The notes beneath the pieces were generated by a model that had not been told where the DNA came from, ran no database searches, and worked only from the letters and a program-made list of their open reading frames with translations. 64,000 bases of DNA from Prunella strophiata (Eukaryota; Chordata; Aves; Passeriformes; Prunellidae). Where the stretch lies: NCBI GenBank assembly GCA_036583965.1, contig JAZBQD010000013.1, positions 8,073,763 to 8,137,762 of the forward strand. Direction: 5' to 3'. Positions 1 through 14,010 of the stretch are shown piece after piece (within the stretch, counting starts at the first letter, position 1; each line of letters starts with the position of its first letter). A program made the translations under genes and the position numbers.

Positions 1-3000
1 GATCAGCAACAATGCCTAGTTGCTCTCAGGAGACAGAATTGAAAAGAATACTTAATTAATTTCTAATAATAATCTTCTGTTTTAAAAGACCCACTGGGGC
101 GCCTAGGCAGAACTGAAAGTTAAATAAAAAAGTATCTTATTAAATGGTGAGAAAAGTTTAGCCAAGCTAAAGAGCTGTGGTCTGTGAGTAGATTGCAATT
201 GAATTAGGATTTTGGGCAGTTTCGAGCTGCCAAAAGCAAAACTTCAACTTAACTACAAATTTCTTTAGCTGTGTTACATAGTTAAACTGATCTCAGAAGT
301 ATTGGCTCAGCATTTGTTTTCTCAAATCCTTGCTACAGAAAACAAAACTCAGGTAACTAGAAGAGGCAAAGAGCAAACAATCTGCTGCCTTGACACCACG
401 TTTGATGCAAGCACACATTTGTTCAATGGTCTCATCTCTCCTCTCTTGATGTGTCATAAAAATCCATCATGGAATTATGCTGGGGAAAAAGGAGTGTGTA
501 ATTGTACAAATATTGGAGCTGTGCATCAGATCTGGCCCAGAGACCCTAAAGTCAAAGTGAAGTTTCCCAAATGGAGGTTGTGAGGTTTGACCTGGCTGTT
601 GTTCACTGCTGTGGGCAGGGGGATGAGGATAAATGAGATGTGTCCTGCTAGGAAATGCAAAAGCAAAGGCTGCAGAGCTCAAATCCAGCTCAGCAGCTGT
701 CAGAGGCATGAGGCATTTGCAGTGCAGGGATGTTTCACTTCAGATCATGCTCTCCCACAGTTTTGCTTAGAAGCTTTATGAGTCATTCAGATGAGCTTTT
801 TGACATTCTCATTGTGGGTATCTCATCAGGCCATGCCCCATGATTAAATATCTGTGTTACTGGGAGAATTCCCTTCTTGTCACACTTGGACACTTCTGAG
901 GTGGTTCAGTTAGATCTAGAAGCTGCAGTTGATGCACTTGCCTCTAGATGAGTCACAGGAAAACACTTCAGACTGAATTTGCTATGGAAAATGAGTGAGA
1001 GTGGAGAAAGTAGAAGGTCTTTGTATAAGAAGATTTTTGCCCACTTAAAAGGTTTGAGAGCAGCCCTGAGGAGGAGGATGTGGGGATGTTGGCTGACCTG
1101 GAGCTCAGCATGGCCCAGTGCACTCAGAGTCCAGAAAGCCAAACGTGTCCTGGGCTCACCATGGGCAGCAGGGGAGGGAGGGGATCCTGCCCCTCTGCTC
1201 CACTCCTGTGGGATCCCATCTCTGCAGCCCCCAGCATGGGAAGGACATGTACCAAAGCTGAGCTTGACTCTTTGGTTTAGACACTCTGTTTTGGAGAGAG
1301 CTGAACCTCCATGAGCTCGAGACAGACTTTGAAATACCACTCTTGTCCAGTTTCTCTGTGTGCACACTTGCCCAGTGGTCTCCCCTCTCTATTTCTGAGC
1401 TTGTCAGTTTGCTTGTGATTTATATTCACATCGTTCCCAGAACTGTTCATTTTTTAAAGGAGAGGGATTTTCATTTTTAAATTGAGGAGCAAGGTAGAAT
1501 CAATGTCCAAGGCCATGTACAAAGTCCATGGCCAGCCTGTGAATAAAAACATCTGAATTTGCATTCCCAAAGTATTAAACTCTGCTTTCTCCCCATTCTG
1601 GCTTCCATTTGAAATATTCAATCTATGTATTTTCACAAACCATTATTAAAGATATGACCTGGGAGAATTTATACTCAAGTCTACATTGCACAGGCACAAT
1701 TTATGAAAGTAAACATGATTTCAGTATGCAAAATCAGGACTTGTAATATTCCAAGCTTGATGGGAAATATTGTATTTTACTTCATTTTAACTCCCCTCTT
1801 ACTGTTGTCCACTCTCTTATTCTGATAGAATAAGCCTTCTATTCCATCTACAAGCATAGGTTCATAAACATTTGGCAGTTTAATTGCTTTTCAGGAGGTA
1901 TTTTCATCCCCATGCAGCAAATTAAAAAAGATGTTGCACTACAGAGCTGCAGAGTCAGCCAGTGTGACCATGAGGGCTCCTAAATTGGAGTCACCTCCCC
2001 CTGCCCTTCCACTGCAGCAAAGTCTCAAGCCTGGGTGGGTACTCCTGCCTTCAAGATGCTTTTCTCACATTTTGTTCTGCTTTCCTACCTGCTGCTGCCA
2101 CTGCTTTTATTCCTTTTAGCTCAGAAACCTTTTCTTTAAGGTACAAACTTCTGTTGGTACAGGAGACAAGAGCAAATTTTGTGCATGTTGTGTTGGTGTG
2201 CCAAATAGAGGCAATGACAGTAAACTGCTTGCTTGTGATTACAAATCACACAATAATTACTAAATTACAGCTTGATTCTAGCATGGTATGATAAATATAT
2301 CCCAGCTTTTTCTTATCAATATCAGAGATTTTTAAATATCTATCAGAGATGTATAAATAATATAATATTTGAAGTTTTTCAAGGGCTATACCACTGAAGA
2401 AAATATGTTGCAGGGAGCTCAGAATGTTTAATGTCCTGATTTTTCTTCACAGCAGTAAAGTATTAGCAGGACTTCTAGCCCTCACTAACACATCTTATTT
2501 CCTCTATGAAATGGAAGAAAGAGAAGCTTTTCTTGTAAGGAACAGGTTATTTTTGTTTTGCAAGCACACTGCTAAGCTGGAGCTTGTTCTGTGGTTCTCT
2601 GGGAAAAGTGTTATTTGATGGTGAAGTGTTATTGGAGTAATTTCCATATATGTTCTTCCATATATAAAATGAGTGTCATAATTGAAAAAACCTGAGCACT
2701 GAGTGAAAATAATCTACTGATGCCAATGAACCTTGTGTGCAGGAAAGCACAAGAACTTGTAGTTGTGTCAGCTATCCCTCCCAATGTGTGCAGGTGTAGA
2801 ATTGTTCTGAATCCTATCCCTGGGAATGCTGTAAAATCTGCTGGGTTCTGTCCATGCCTCTCTTACCATAATGTCAAAGGGAAAATGTTTGACTGAATAG
2901 TCAAAACCAGACCTGGAGCAACAGAGCTGAGATTTTGGTGGAGATTTTGCACTTCCCAGGGTCAGCCACCTGAACCCCTGGGCAGAGGAGAGCAGGTTTC

Positions 3001-5054
3001 CCTGTGTGGCTACAACAGGCTGGCAGAATTCATCCTCCTGCCCCTTTTGGGGAATAACAGCCTCCACTGCTGCCAGCTCCAGCCAAAATATCAGCCCCTG
3101 CTCCAGTAAGAAAGGATCAGACTCAACCCTTCCCAGCCATGCATGAAGGCAGAGGTGCTGAAGCCCCATGTGACAGTAGATTTTGACTTTATCAAAGTTA
3201 AAGTAGAAAAAGTCCAAAACCTTAGGGAATGTCACTCAAAGACGGGGTAAAGGCCCCCAAACTTACAAAAAGCTGTTTGTTTTACAGTGTAGCATGCTGG
3301 AAAATTGGGAAGTGTCAGCTAACCAGATGCTTTCAAACATGAGCATTGTCTCTCAGGATAACATCAATTCCCCTGCTCTTTTTGATGCACAGGCTGGATA
3401 GCAAGGGGTTGAATTGAACAGGTGCAACACCTGTAAATCCAGCATTTTCTATCTTTCTATCACTTGACTTTGCAACTTAAATAACTTCAGGGGTTTCTTT
3501 ACATGCAGGACACATCCACACACGCAGACACACACACTCAGGCACTTGTCAAAACCACTTGCTGTCATGCATTATGCATACTTTTGAGAAAAGTTAATAT
3601 GATCCTGCAGCTTCCATAATGGCTAAATTGGCTTTTACACAAAATTGTCGCTGCTTGGTGAGGATCTTTAATTTAACTGATCTTTTTTTGTGCAACTGGA
3701 TGCCGAGTGCATTGTGGCAGTTCAGTGATAACAATAATATTAATATATGGATTCAGTCTGCTGGCTCTATCAGCCAAAGAAAATATTTCTTTGTGTTACG
3801 GTCATGGACGTTTGTATTGAGAAAATTCAGCCCTAAAGAACAAACTTATTAATGCTGTGGCAACTCAAGTCTTTAGCCATAAAATGCAGGGAAATCTGGG
3901 TCTGGAGGAAATTGCTTTCATTTATTCAGTTCTTTTATGGAGGCAAGCATTTTTGTGGTTTGCCATAGACATTTCACAATAGCAAAAGAATTGCATCTCT
4001 AGGGCTGTGAAGTGTAATTAATGGTTCAATCCACTCCATACCTAAGGAAAAGCTTTTTTAATTACCCATCAAAAAGAATTCCGGAATTGATCAAATAGTG
4101 TTACCAAGGGGGCAGGCTCGGTAAACAGACCTCTGATTTGTTCATTCAAAGGTTTAATAACAGCAGCTGCAGTGAGCCCAGCAGCTGGGGAGCTGTCAGA
4201 GATGGTCCTCAGTGGCCAGTGAGCTCCAGCTGTCTGTGAAGGCAGAACCACCACCTTCAGCTTTGACCCTTTCTCGTGGCAGCAGATCTCTGTGGAGCCC
4301 CTGTGATTTTTCAGCCATCACTCAGCAGCTCTCTGGAGCCCCATCACGGGTGTGTTTGCAGTTCCTGTGTGCTGGAGGAGGCTCAGTGCTGGGCTTGGGT
4401 GGCCCTGCCCATCCTCTGCTGGACGTGGCTGCAGGAGCAGGGCACCAAGGCAGATGGCTTTCAAAGAGCATCAGCTTTTGGATCAGTGCCTTGGAGAAGG
4501 CTGGGGCTGGGGTTATTTGGTTTTCCTCCCTGCTGCTGCTCACTCTGCCTCGTGACCCATTTGTCAGATCCTCTGGGGATGCTGGGTGTTCTTTGAGCCA
4601 CTTACAGAAATGACACAAGAAACTCCAAATTAAAACAGACCCCTAGGATTCTTTCCAGGTTAACCAGAGTGCAATGTAATGGGCCTTATCACAAGGAATA
4701 TTTGGAGTCCAGAGCTTTCCAGGAATCAGAATTTCTGATTAGCAGAAAATGACAAGTGAAAAAAAAAATCGCCTAAAAATATTTTGTGTTAGGCTGAACA
4801 TCTTCTGTGAAATGTCTGTTTAAACAAAGTGTTTAGACCAATGAAACCTTTAGTTTCCCATTTGAAAAATCACTCTTGAAATGATGAATTTTCCATTACT
4901 ACTTTCAGATTAAATATCAGGTCACAGTAAAATGAAACATTAATTGAAATTAAGCATTTTGATTTTTTTAAAGCAGAACAGTGTTTCACAATCAAAGCAT
5001 AGGCATGATATTTTGATTTCAATTAGGCTTATTTTTTATAGGAAAGCATTTGTC

Positions 5055-5076
5055 TTTTTTTTTTTTTTTTTTTTTT
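5055..5076. repeat. Poly-T tract, 22 bp
   Basis: An uninterrupted run of 22 T. It could be the reverse-strand A-tail of a small retroposed element, but no recognisable element body or target duplication flanks it. Confidence 0.9.
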
Positions 5077-8000
5077 GCACCCACTCTCAATCAATCTAAA
5101 AAACCACGCTAAAATTCTGAAAAATCCTTTTTTTGGCCACTCTGAACATATGACGTAAATTGAAGCAGAGAGAAGGAAAAACAGGGAGAGAAAATGGAGC
5201 AGACAGAATCACCTCTGGGCAGCAGATTAAGATTGTTTATTGGAAGGAAATTCAGTAAGAGATGAAACTAACTGAAGTGTTTTAATTAGATCCCAAATCA
5301 ATGTCCAGATGTGGATTTTGAGCAGGGTGATGGAGAGGGGTGCAGACATGTGCTCTGGGAGTTTATGTGGCTTTGTCAAGTTACATGGGCTGGGCATTTT
5401 CCTCAGGCTGTGAATCCCCTACAAGCAGCACCTTTGCATCACATTATCTGTGTGAACAACTGGAGATGCAGCCCCAGAGAGAAGCAGCCAATTTCAGCTG
5501 ACTTGCCTTGCCCAGGAGCAGGAGGAGCTGGTGTGGACTGAGTAAATCCCTGTGCTGCTTCCTCTGCACTGAGCTGGGCTCTGACCAGCTCCTCCTCAGC
5601 ATTTGGTGTTGTAGTTCTGACTCAGATCATTTGGGATATCAGCTGACAACCTAAATTCACTCACACTGCTGCCCCTGGGCCAGCTGTGCTTATTTGTGTA
5701 TCCCTGTGTATGCCACAGGCTTGTCTCTGCATTTTGGGAAATGTTTCTTGTTTGGCTGTAAGGGGCTCAGACTGGAACTGTGCAAAGCCCTCAAAGGAGA
5801 GGGAAAAAATCACCTGTTTCTTTGGCTGGGCAAGAAAACTCTGAGGAAATCAGAGGTACTGCTCTGTATCAGCACAGTCCCTCTGTAGCTGTCACTGAGC
5901 CCTGGAGTCCTAAATCCTGACCCTGTTTATGGAGGTACTTCAGGTCTTCTCCCCACCTCTGCTAGAGCTTTGCTCACCTTGCACAAATAATGATTGATTA
6001 GGTGGAATGTGGGCTCAGACCTGGGTCTCCCAAATCCCAGGCCACCTTTAGGTCTTTGTATATTTAGTTAGTTGTGCAATGTTAAATTACTCCAGTGAGA
6101 AGGCTGAGGAACAGGTTAAAACAGTGACTGTGTTTCCCAATAATAATAATAAAAAAGATATTGAGAAATCTTCCATCCCCTTTTTGAGGTCAGTACCACA
6201 GTTTTTTGCAGGACATGGCTCATGGGCAGAGCCTCCCCATCACCAGGCTCCATGCTGTCTCCATAGCAGCAGTGCTGGACACATGGCAGTGTCTCACAGT
6301 TATTTCTGATATTCAATAGATGTTTTCTCTGGCTTTTCCCATTAGATTCATTATTGATTCCCTTTTGTTTAGTGCTAGGCTTTCCAATTAAGTAGTGACT
6401 TTAATTATACTGCAAAGTGTATAACATAGGTCTTGATTATTAACACTGACCTGTGGGATGAAAGGAGCACCAGAAAGGCTAAATTAAAAAGAACTATAAA
6501 AATGAGCAACCTTTTCCAAAAAGCCACCTTATGTTCAAATGTAGTAATTTTCCTGTTCTACATTTTTGCAGTGCCTTTGTGTGTACTAATTGTTGAAGAC
6601 AAGTTCTGCATGACTGTCAGCACTAATAAATGTAGATTTAGTGAAGGCTGAATTTGATTAACTGGGGAGTATGAAAAATAACTGATTGCAATGTTGTGTT
6701 TAAATGCAGCGAGGCTGGAAGCCATTCCCTGCAATTTGTCTGCACCAGAATGTACTCTTGAATACATGAATAGTTTACCTGAGGGGGGTTACATAACAGT
6801 GACTAAAAATTAGACATCTAATTTGGGGTGATGGACTTGGCTGCCCCTGTAGAGGATGGAGATGCCATGGCAGCACTGCTGATCATGGGCAGGGTGTAAA
6901 ATGTCCTCTGCCAGTCCCTCCCTCAGGAGCCATGGGCAGCCAGCTGAAATAGGATTGCAGGTGAGTCCAGCCCAAAGTGCTACATGCTCTGAGGCATGCA
7001 GAAACAAGACCAGATTTCTGTACTAGCAGCACTCATTGAAGAATGACCTGCCAGCATGGGCAGCCTGGTCAGCTGGGAGGAAAAGAAACAATGATCTAAA
7101 AGCTGGTTTGCATCCCTCAATTTTTCTCATCAATCCTCAGAATAAATGTGTCTCATGTGACCTGCACATTCACCTTAAGCACCACTGGTTTTTCTTCCTT
7201 TTAAAGTATCCTTTAGAGACTGTGGTGATTTTTTGAACTTGAAACCAGAAAGCCACAGTATTTCCATGGTAAAAAGAGTATTTCCTCCTAAGGAAGAGCA
7301 GTGGTGGGGTGCTCTCTACAAGTTCTGTGAGCTGTTTTTTCATAGGTAAATGCAGATCTGTAGTGCAGAAGCACTGCTGAGATCCAGCCAGGACTTGCAG
7401 CTGTGTGCTGGCATTTTAGAATTTCTTTCATTTCCCTCCCCTGAGCCCATGGCTGGTTGTTGCCTGCTATCACTACCAGGGAGAAAAGGGTATTCCTGTA
7501 AATTTCTGAACTGTCATGTTATGTTACACTCCATGATATCACATTACAGGATAAAAAGAAGTAACAGAACAAGACAGGCAATGAATTCAGGGTGGTATTT
7601 CTTTTCCTTTTATGTTTCCTTGCATGTATCTCTGTTACACCATACCTGAGATTCTTTGTAGGGCTTTGAAGGAGTTCTAACAGTTTGAAATAATATTTCC
7701 CATTTCTTTCTGAAAAGGTTTATGCAAATTTAGTTCTGCTGACAGTGTGAGGTATGTATTATCTCCAGATGTCTTCCTGATGTAGCTTTAAAAATTAGTG
7801 AGCTCTTATTCCTATTTTATTTGGATAGGTTTCATAGTATAGGAGAGTCAAGGTTTCAGGTCACATAACCCCAAGGTTTTTTAGTTGTTGTTGTTGTTTG
7901 TGTCTTTGTGATAAAAACATGAACAGGCCAAAATGTCAGACAATTTACTCTTCTGTCTGAAATAAAACTGAATTGTGAACTCCAGGTTGAAGCAGTGTTT

Positions 8001-8161
8001 CATTTTAATAGTGTCAGTTCGTGCTTGTTTTGCCTGTGTCTCCTGGTTTGAGTGAATTTAGTGCTAATAAAAGTGAGAGACTCTTAAAAGCAGCCAGAGC
8101 CAGAAGTACCTGACAGATACAGGCTGGCAAATGTTAGCTCCCTGTCTTGCGTCAGCTTGAT

Positions 8162-8990
8162 CTAGAAGCTTTCCAAGGTTTGGTTTCTCTGAAACAGCAC
8201 CTGCCAGTTAAGCTGTTTGAAAGTTTTATGACATTGAAGCGTGAGGACTCTGTTTTCTGTTCTTGCTGCTTTCTGAAGTGTTTTTGTCTTCTGTTGCATT
8301 GCTTCTAGACCTTCTGCTGTGGTCTCAAAACCAAATCACAGTCAACCCAGGCCACCTTGCTGAATGCAGCACCAAAGGGGCTTGGTCTAAGTGCACCCAC
8401 AGTTTCAGGTGGTGTTGGTGTGTCAGGATTTATCAGTGAGGCTCTAGGCAGCTTTAAATTACTGAAGATATCATCTCTGTGTATTACTTCTGCACAAGCT
8501 CCCTGTTTCTCAGCTTCTGGAGAAGAAACCCTCTGGAATTGCATTTTACCTGTGTGAGATGCCTTCAGGTTGTCAAATAGTTCCTTAATTAGTTTATTTT
8601 CTTCTTTGCTCCAGGGGGTGAGTATATTATTTATTCTATGCTTCCAGACTTCTGTTAGCCTGCATTTATGCATTTTGTCTTCTGAAGGCCCCAGCAGTGG
8701 GCTGGCCTCTGGGGTGCTATGAAACACACCTCTCAGGCAGACACAGCACTCCAGACTTGAATAATGGTGGAATATTAATGGCAGCAATAATAATTAAAAC
8801 AGTGCACTGAAATACCCTGGGGTGTTGTTGCTAAGTTAGTCTGTACCCCTAAAATTTCAGAGGAAAGGCATAAATTGTAGTTATTTCCATCCACAAAGTG
8901 AGCAGCTGTCTCATTCAGCGAGTGGAGCAAGCTTTCATCCCCACTGTGGATGTTTCATTAGGACACAGCTCTCCCAGAGGGTCATGGTGA
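8162..8990 (-). pseudogene. Unrecognised coding-like relic with frameshifts
   Basis: On the minus strand, successive open segments in different frames read like one protein broken by frameshifts. The longest runs from about 8787 down to 8305 and is rich in Glu, Lys, Asn and Pro, with stretches such as WSKEENKLIKELFDNLK and INPDTPTPPE. Chance open frames elsewhere in the window are rich in Cys, Leu, Phe, Ser and Trp instead. Upstream, in another frame, about 8941-8776 gives HSLNETAAHFVDGNNYN. Downstream, in a third frame, 8336-8162 gives AEGLEAMQQKTKTLQKAA and ends at a stop. I see no intron signals needed between the parts, and no poly-A signal or tail at the 3' end. I do not recognise the parent protein. 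It could be a decayed retrocopy inside the GALNT9 intron, a decayed exon of a nested antisense gene, or a lucky run of open frame. The composition is observed; the pseudogene reading is inference. Confidence 0.35.
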
Positions 8991-11900
8991 AGTTTACATT
9001 AAACCCAAGATAAAAATGACATTGAAGCTTTGCTCCTGTATTTTCTGCACTGCCTGAAAACAAATGCTTGACCTCTAGCTACTCCATTGGCTTATTGCCT
9101 TGGAGTTATTAACCCATGTACCAAGAGACAGAGAGTTTGTGTTCTGTTTGCTCAGAGAGGAGCACTCCCCTCCTTTGCCTGGCAGAGCTGGGAATCTGTG
9201 GAAGCTCTGGGGGGAAGTTTCTCTAAGTGCAGGGCTGAGCAAACAGCCTGGAAGGATCTGGTTGCATGTGTGTGTCTGCAGATGAGGGATGAGGAAGGGC
9301 AGGATTGTGAACAGAACCTCAGCCTGCTGGGCAGGCAGGTAATGGTACTCACTCCTGCCCTTCTCTGTGGTGGCAAATTAATTTAACTCTGCAAACACTG
9401 AGGATGTGAATTTAAAATGCTTGTGATCTGTGGACAAGATAGAAAAGATACCAGACAGCATGAAGGGGAAAGGGAAGTAGTTTCTCAGCAGGCTGGTTTG
9501 GGCAGGAACAGTGAAGTGCTGCAGTGGCCAAATCTCAGAGCCAGGAAAAGGCTCTGAGTGTCCTTGGCCTGCTCAAATTCACAGCCTCACTTAAGTTCCT
9601 TGCCTGGTCTAGGACGTGTGCCTAATTTCTGTCAACCTGAGTGAGAAGCAAGCACATGTTGACCTGTTTTTTTTCTTTAAATTAGGATAAGAGCTCATAA
9701 ATATAAAAAATCCCCATGTATTGCACTGTTTTGCTGCTATTAAGTGTGTGATCTGGGTATTAGCTGTCTGCTAGACAGTAAACGTGGCTGGATTTTTGAA
9801 AACTTTTTTCATTTCTAAATGTAACCAAAGCTAAATAAAACACAGGTTTTTTCTCAAGGTATACAAACTGAAGCAATATAAATAGTTAGAAGGGAACTGT
9901 TGTTAACATTTAACTTCTAAGTGCATGAAATTGTCAAATACTGTGCTGTTCACCTCTAACTAGCCTTTAATTTAAACAAAAGCTATAAAAGTGCAATTAG
10001 GCTCCAGTCCAATGAAGCACTTAAATATGTTCCTAGTTTTAAGTGTATGAATAACCTCAGTGAAGTTAAGACAAGCTTAGGTGCTTTCCTTGAACAGGAC
10101 ATTTCACAGAGTAGTTGTAATGGAGAACAACCCTGCAAGTATCACTGGGGAAGATGCAGGGAGGAGAAAAGTCCCATCTGCACTTCAGGATTTGGCTGCT
10201 CTTGCCCAAAGATTTATCCTATGGAATCCTGACCTAGAGCTCATGGAGAGCTTTGGATGTGCTCCATCATCTGATTGTCAGGCAGCTTCCTACCCACACA
10301 CAGAGCACATGCACCTTCCTTTGTCCTCTCTGCCTGAGTCAGACTTTTTATAAACACTCTGCTGCTGCCACCAGGCTCTCTCCTCAATGCCATATAAAGC
10401 ATCTAAACATCGTGGATTTAATACTCCCATTTTCAGTGCTAAATCAATGTTCTTTATGCATTTGTTCTTGGAACACTGCTCTATTTGAACCATAATTCCT
10501 CCCACATACCATAAACTTGGTTCTGTTTTTACTCTGATAGGAATTGATCATTTAAAGTAGGAGGAAGCCCGTGACTGCTGTTCAAACATTTCAAGGCCAT
10601 TGCTGGTTAGTCAAATGAGCTTGTGCACCACCTCAGAAAAGTGCTGTGATTTCCAGGGGAGCATTACCTTTCTGGGCTACAACCAGCCTTGCAGCAGTTG
10701 GGATAAGTCAAGATTAAAGAGCTTCTCACTGCAATTTTGGCAGGCAGTGGTGGAGTTTATCCAGTTTATGGCTGACCTCCCATTTGGTGGTTTACTCCTC
10801 CAACTATCCTGTATTTGTACATAGGTAGAAAGAAACATTCTGCTGCATAACTGAATTTGACCAAAGATTAAAGCTGGTCTCCTGTGAAATACACTGGATC
10901 CTATTAAAGAAGGGATTGTTTGCCAAACGTTGTTGTATATCCTCCCAAGACCATAAAAAACATTGTTAGCTGAAGTGATAGTGGAAAAATATTGCATTGC
11001 TCTATTCTCCTCCTTACCACTACTCTGCAACGTGACAGCAAACCCTTAATGAAATTCATGAACAGCTCTGCAGCAGTTACCTTGAAAACTTTTTTATTGC
11101 CCTACATTTCCAGGTAACACTGTGATACTCAGCCTCTGTCCAGCACCAGCAACACCAGCTGAGGCAGAGAGATAGTCAAAATTAAACAAAAGTACCTGGA
11201 ATTTTTAATGTTAAATACTTGCAGTACATTTTTTAATAGTCAAGGATAACTTCCTGTATTTACATATTATTATCTGAATAACAAATAGCTTCAAGGGTAC
11301 AGCACACTCTTCTGCGTGAATGGAAAAGGGTGAGTTTACTCTTATGCATTATTTATTGAAAATAATTCCTTTGATTTCATCAATTCCACTGCTTTTCCCT
11401 GATGTCTGGCACGGGCTCAGTAGGCAATAGGAGAGGAGCTTCAGAGGAGGTGGTGCCTTCAGAGAGGTAACTTGCTTTTTGTGTATCTGGGCTGTTACCA
11501 TCTCACTCCCTGCAGACATGCTGGGATTAATTATCCCTTTGCCATAAAGAACCTTTTTGGGATCTTGATGCATCACCTTGAGTGGCAAAGTAATTCTTTG
11601 ATGGGAAAAGTGCTGCCAGCCACTGCTGGAAGTGCAGCTAAATGGCTTCACGTGGCTTGCTGGAGAGCAATGACCCTTGGTGGCAGCAACAAGCACTGGT
11701 GACACTGGGCAGCAGCCAATTTTGTGAATGCACCCTGGAAAACATCTCCTGGCTTCCTGGATGGCTCTTTGTGAACTTCCCTATTTGAAATAATGAGATT
11801 TAGTTTTGGCAAAGCTGAAATGAGAGTGTATATCCTCTCTTACCCACAGACAACATGGTTCCCAAAATTAAGTTTTTTAAAAGTTGCACAAAAGGTAGTG

Positions 11901-12490
11901 TTTTCCTGAATGTATTTTGCTGATAAAATCTTCAAATCAAATTGACACAATGCCTTTAGTTTGGCCTTTATTTAATATTGTTTCATCAGTCTCACCAATT
12001 TTTATATTTCACTTAACTTCAAAGAGCTCTCCAATCTCAAAGCAGAATTTTTTAAGACTGCCTTTATGGCTTTTTTTAAAAGACAATTCTTCTCTAGTTT
12101 TTACTTTAAAAGGATGCAAGCTAAGAATCCAGTTGGAACAGAGGCAAAGATATTTGCAAAATCCTGAGAATCACTAAACAAGCTATTTGTTTTAATCACC
12201 TAAAATGAGGCAGAATACATGTCACTTGGAATTTAGCTGAGCTCCTCCTTAAATTTAAGTGCAGCACCATTAAAAATAAAGTTGCACAGGGGATCTGTTT
12301 TCTTTGGGGATTTTTGGAAAGCATTTGAAAGCAGATTTCAGCCTCTCCATTAATTTGCAATGAGCCTAATGCTTTGTGATGCAGCATGCATACAGCCAGA
12401 GGCAGATCCGGACAGGCACACTGGGGGATAGAGTGGAAATTTTTTACAGATGGTATTTCAAAACATATTAGTGACTCAAGTTAAGTTACC

Positions 12491-12510
12491 AAAAAAAAAA
12501 AAAAAAAAAA
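12491..12510. repeat. Poly-A tract, 20 bp
   Basis: An uninterrupted run of 20 A within A+T-rich intron. No element body is recognised upstream of it. Confidence 0.9.
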
Positions 12511-13918
12511 GGCAAAGACTTTTTACTACAGAAGGATGTGAGCACAAGCTTTGAGCCATTTTTCATGTTAATAAAGAGGCTTGTTTTAAAAGTGATTGGA
12601 ACTAGTTTTAGCATTTTTATATGTAAAAATCGATAAGGGTATTAGACATAATGGCATGTTTCTGGTATTGTTTGCCTGAGGAAAACCAGAAATAGCTCAG
12701 TGAAATAGAAGGCCTCTTATTTTATGTGTGCAGCAGCTACTTTTGAAGAGTCTAATAATCTTAAATATAAGGGTTAATATTCTCTACAAGTAGAGTCATC
12801 TTGCTGCATATGTTAACTATGCATATATATTGTGCTATCAGTCACTGATTGACAGTTCTCAGGGCTTTCTACTATAAATATAAAAATAATTTGCTTAGAA
12901 AAAGGAGGAATTAAACCAAATAGAGCAAACGTGTTATAAAACAAAAGGCACAAACATGTGTTGGGTTTTTATGAGCAGAGCAATTAGTCACAGTTGTACT
13001 GGCCTGGAATTTAAAAGAAAGGAAAAAGAACAAAAAAAAAAATCTGTGCTTCTCAGGGAACCCTTGTCCAATGTGTGTTATTGAAAATTCATGGGGAGCT
13101 TTAACCTACCTGTGTCCAGACTGAAAGGGCTCTCTCCTTCATGGAAATATTACAGGACAGAAATTCCTGTAAATTTGGTCTTTCCTATAGGAAATAGGAC
13201 AGTGAAGAGTCCTAAGGTACAAAAGACAGTTATTTTAGGAAGGCTGCTGCTGTTCTTCAGTCTGCAAATCCTTCAGACATCAAATCCAATTGTCCAGCCT
13301 GGGAATGTGGGAAATTCCCATGACCAGATGTGTTCTGGAGAACTCATTGCACATTGCAGTCATTTGTTTGTGGCTGACATGAAAGGACATTTTTCCTTGA
13401 TACAGGAAATGTTTGAGGTTAGCTCAGGTACAAAGGCTTGGCCTGGTTTCTTTCTGGTGAGTGTAGAGGATTTCTTTCTTAGACTTTTGGATGCAAAATA
13501 AGAAAAATTATGTGAAAAAGGCTGGTGGGAATTCCCAAAGTATGGAGTAGATTTAAGATCTCACTTTATGAGAAAATGATAATCAACATCACTGTATATA
13601 AGAAAAGATGGAGAAAAGGTTGTTTTAGTGGATTTCCTCAGACTTAGAGCACCAACAAGAATTGCACTGTATCTTGTACCTGCACTTCTCCAAACAAATT
13701 CTGGAAGAAGGTGTTGGTTTTTCTGCTGTAGGATATCTCAAAATGGTGGCTGTTCTATAAGGACCACAGACTGTATCTTCTGGTATCACCAGATTTCTAA
13801 GCTTTTTCTGAAAATGGCTCATTTCTCTTCTTACCTTACTTGTAAACACAATGTGCTGTTTTTCTCAAGGTGCACAGAGCATCAGTTCTGTACCACTGCT
13901 CTCCTGTGCACAGCTGTA

Positions 13919-14010
13919 TTTATATTATGTGTTCTTAGGAAATGAATATATATGTGAATATATGATGAATATATAGGAAATGAATTTATATTATGTGTTC
14001 TTAGGAAATG
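13919..14010. repeat. Short tandem duplication, 66-bp period
   Basis: The same 26 bases, beginning TTTATATTATGTGTTC and ending AGGAAATG, occur at 13919-13944 and again at 13985-14010. The spacer between them is made of GAATATAT-like units. This is one full 66-bp unit followed by a partial second copy. The perfect identity suggests either a recent duplication or a tract that changes by slippage. Confidence 0.85.

Noticed and set aside
13091..13501. 136-codon open frame on the plus strand
   Set aside because: No recognisable motif, and the composition is typical of A+T-rich chance frames.
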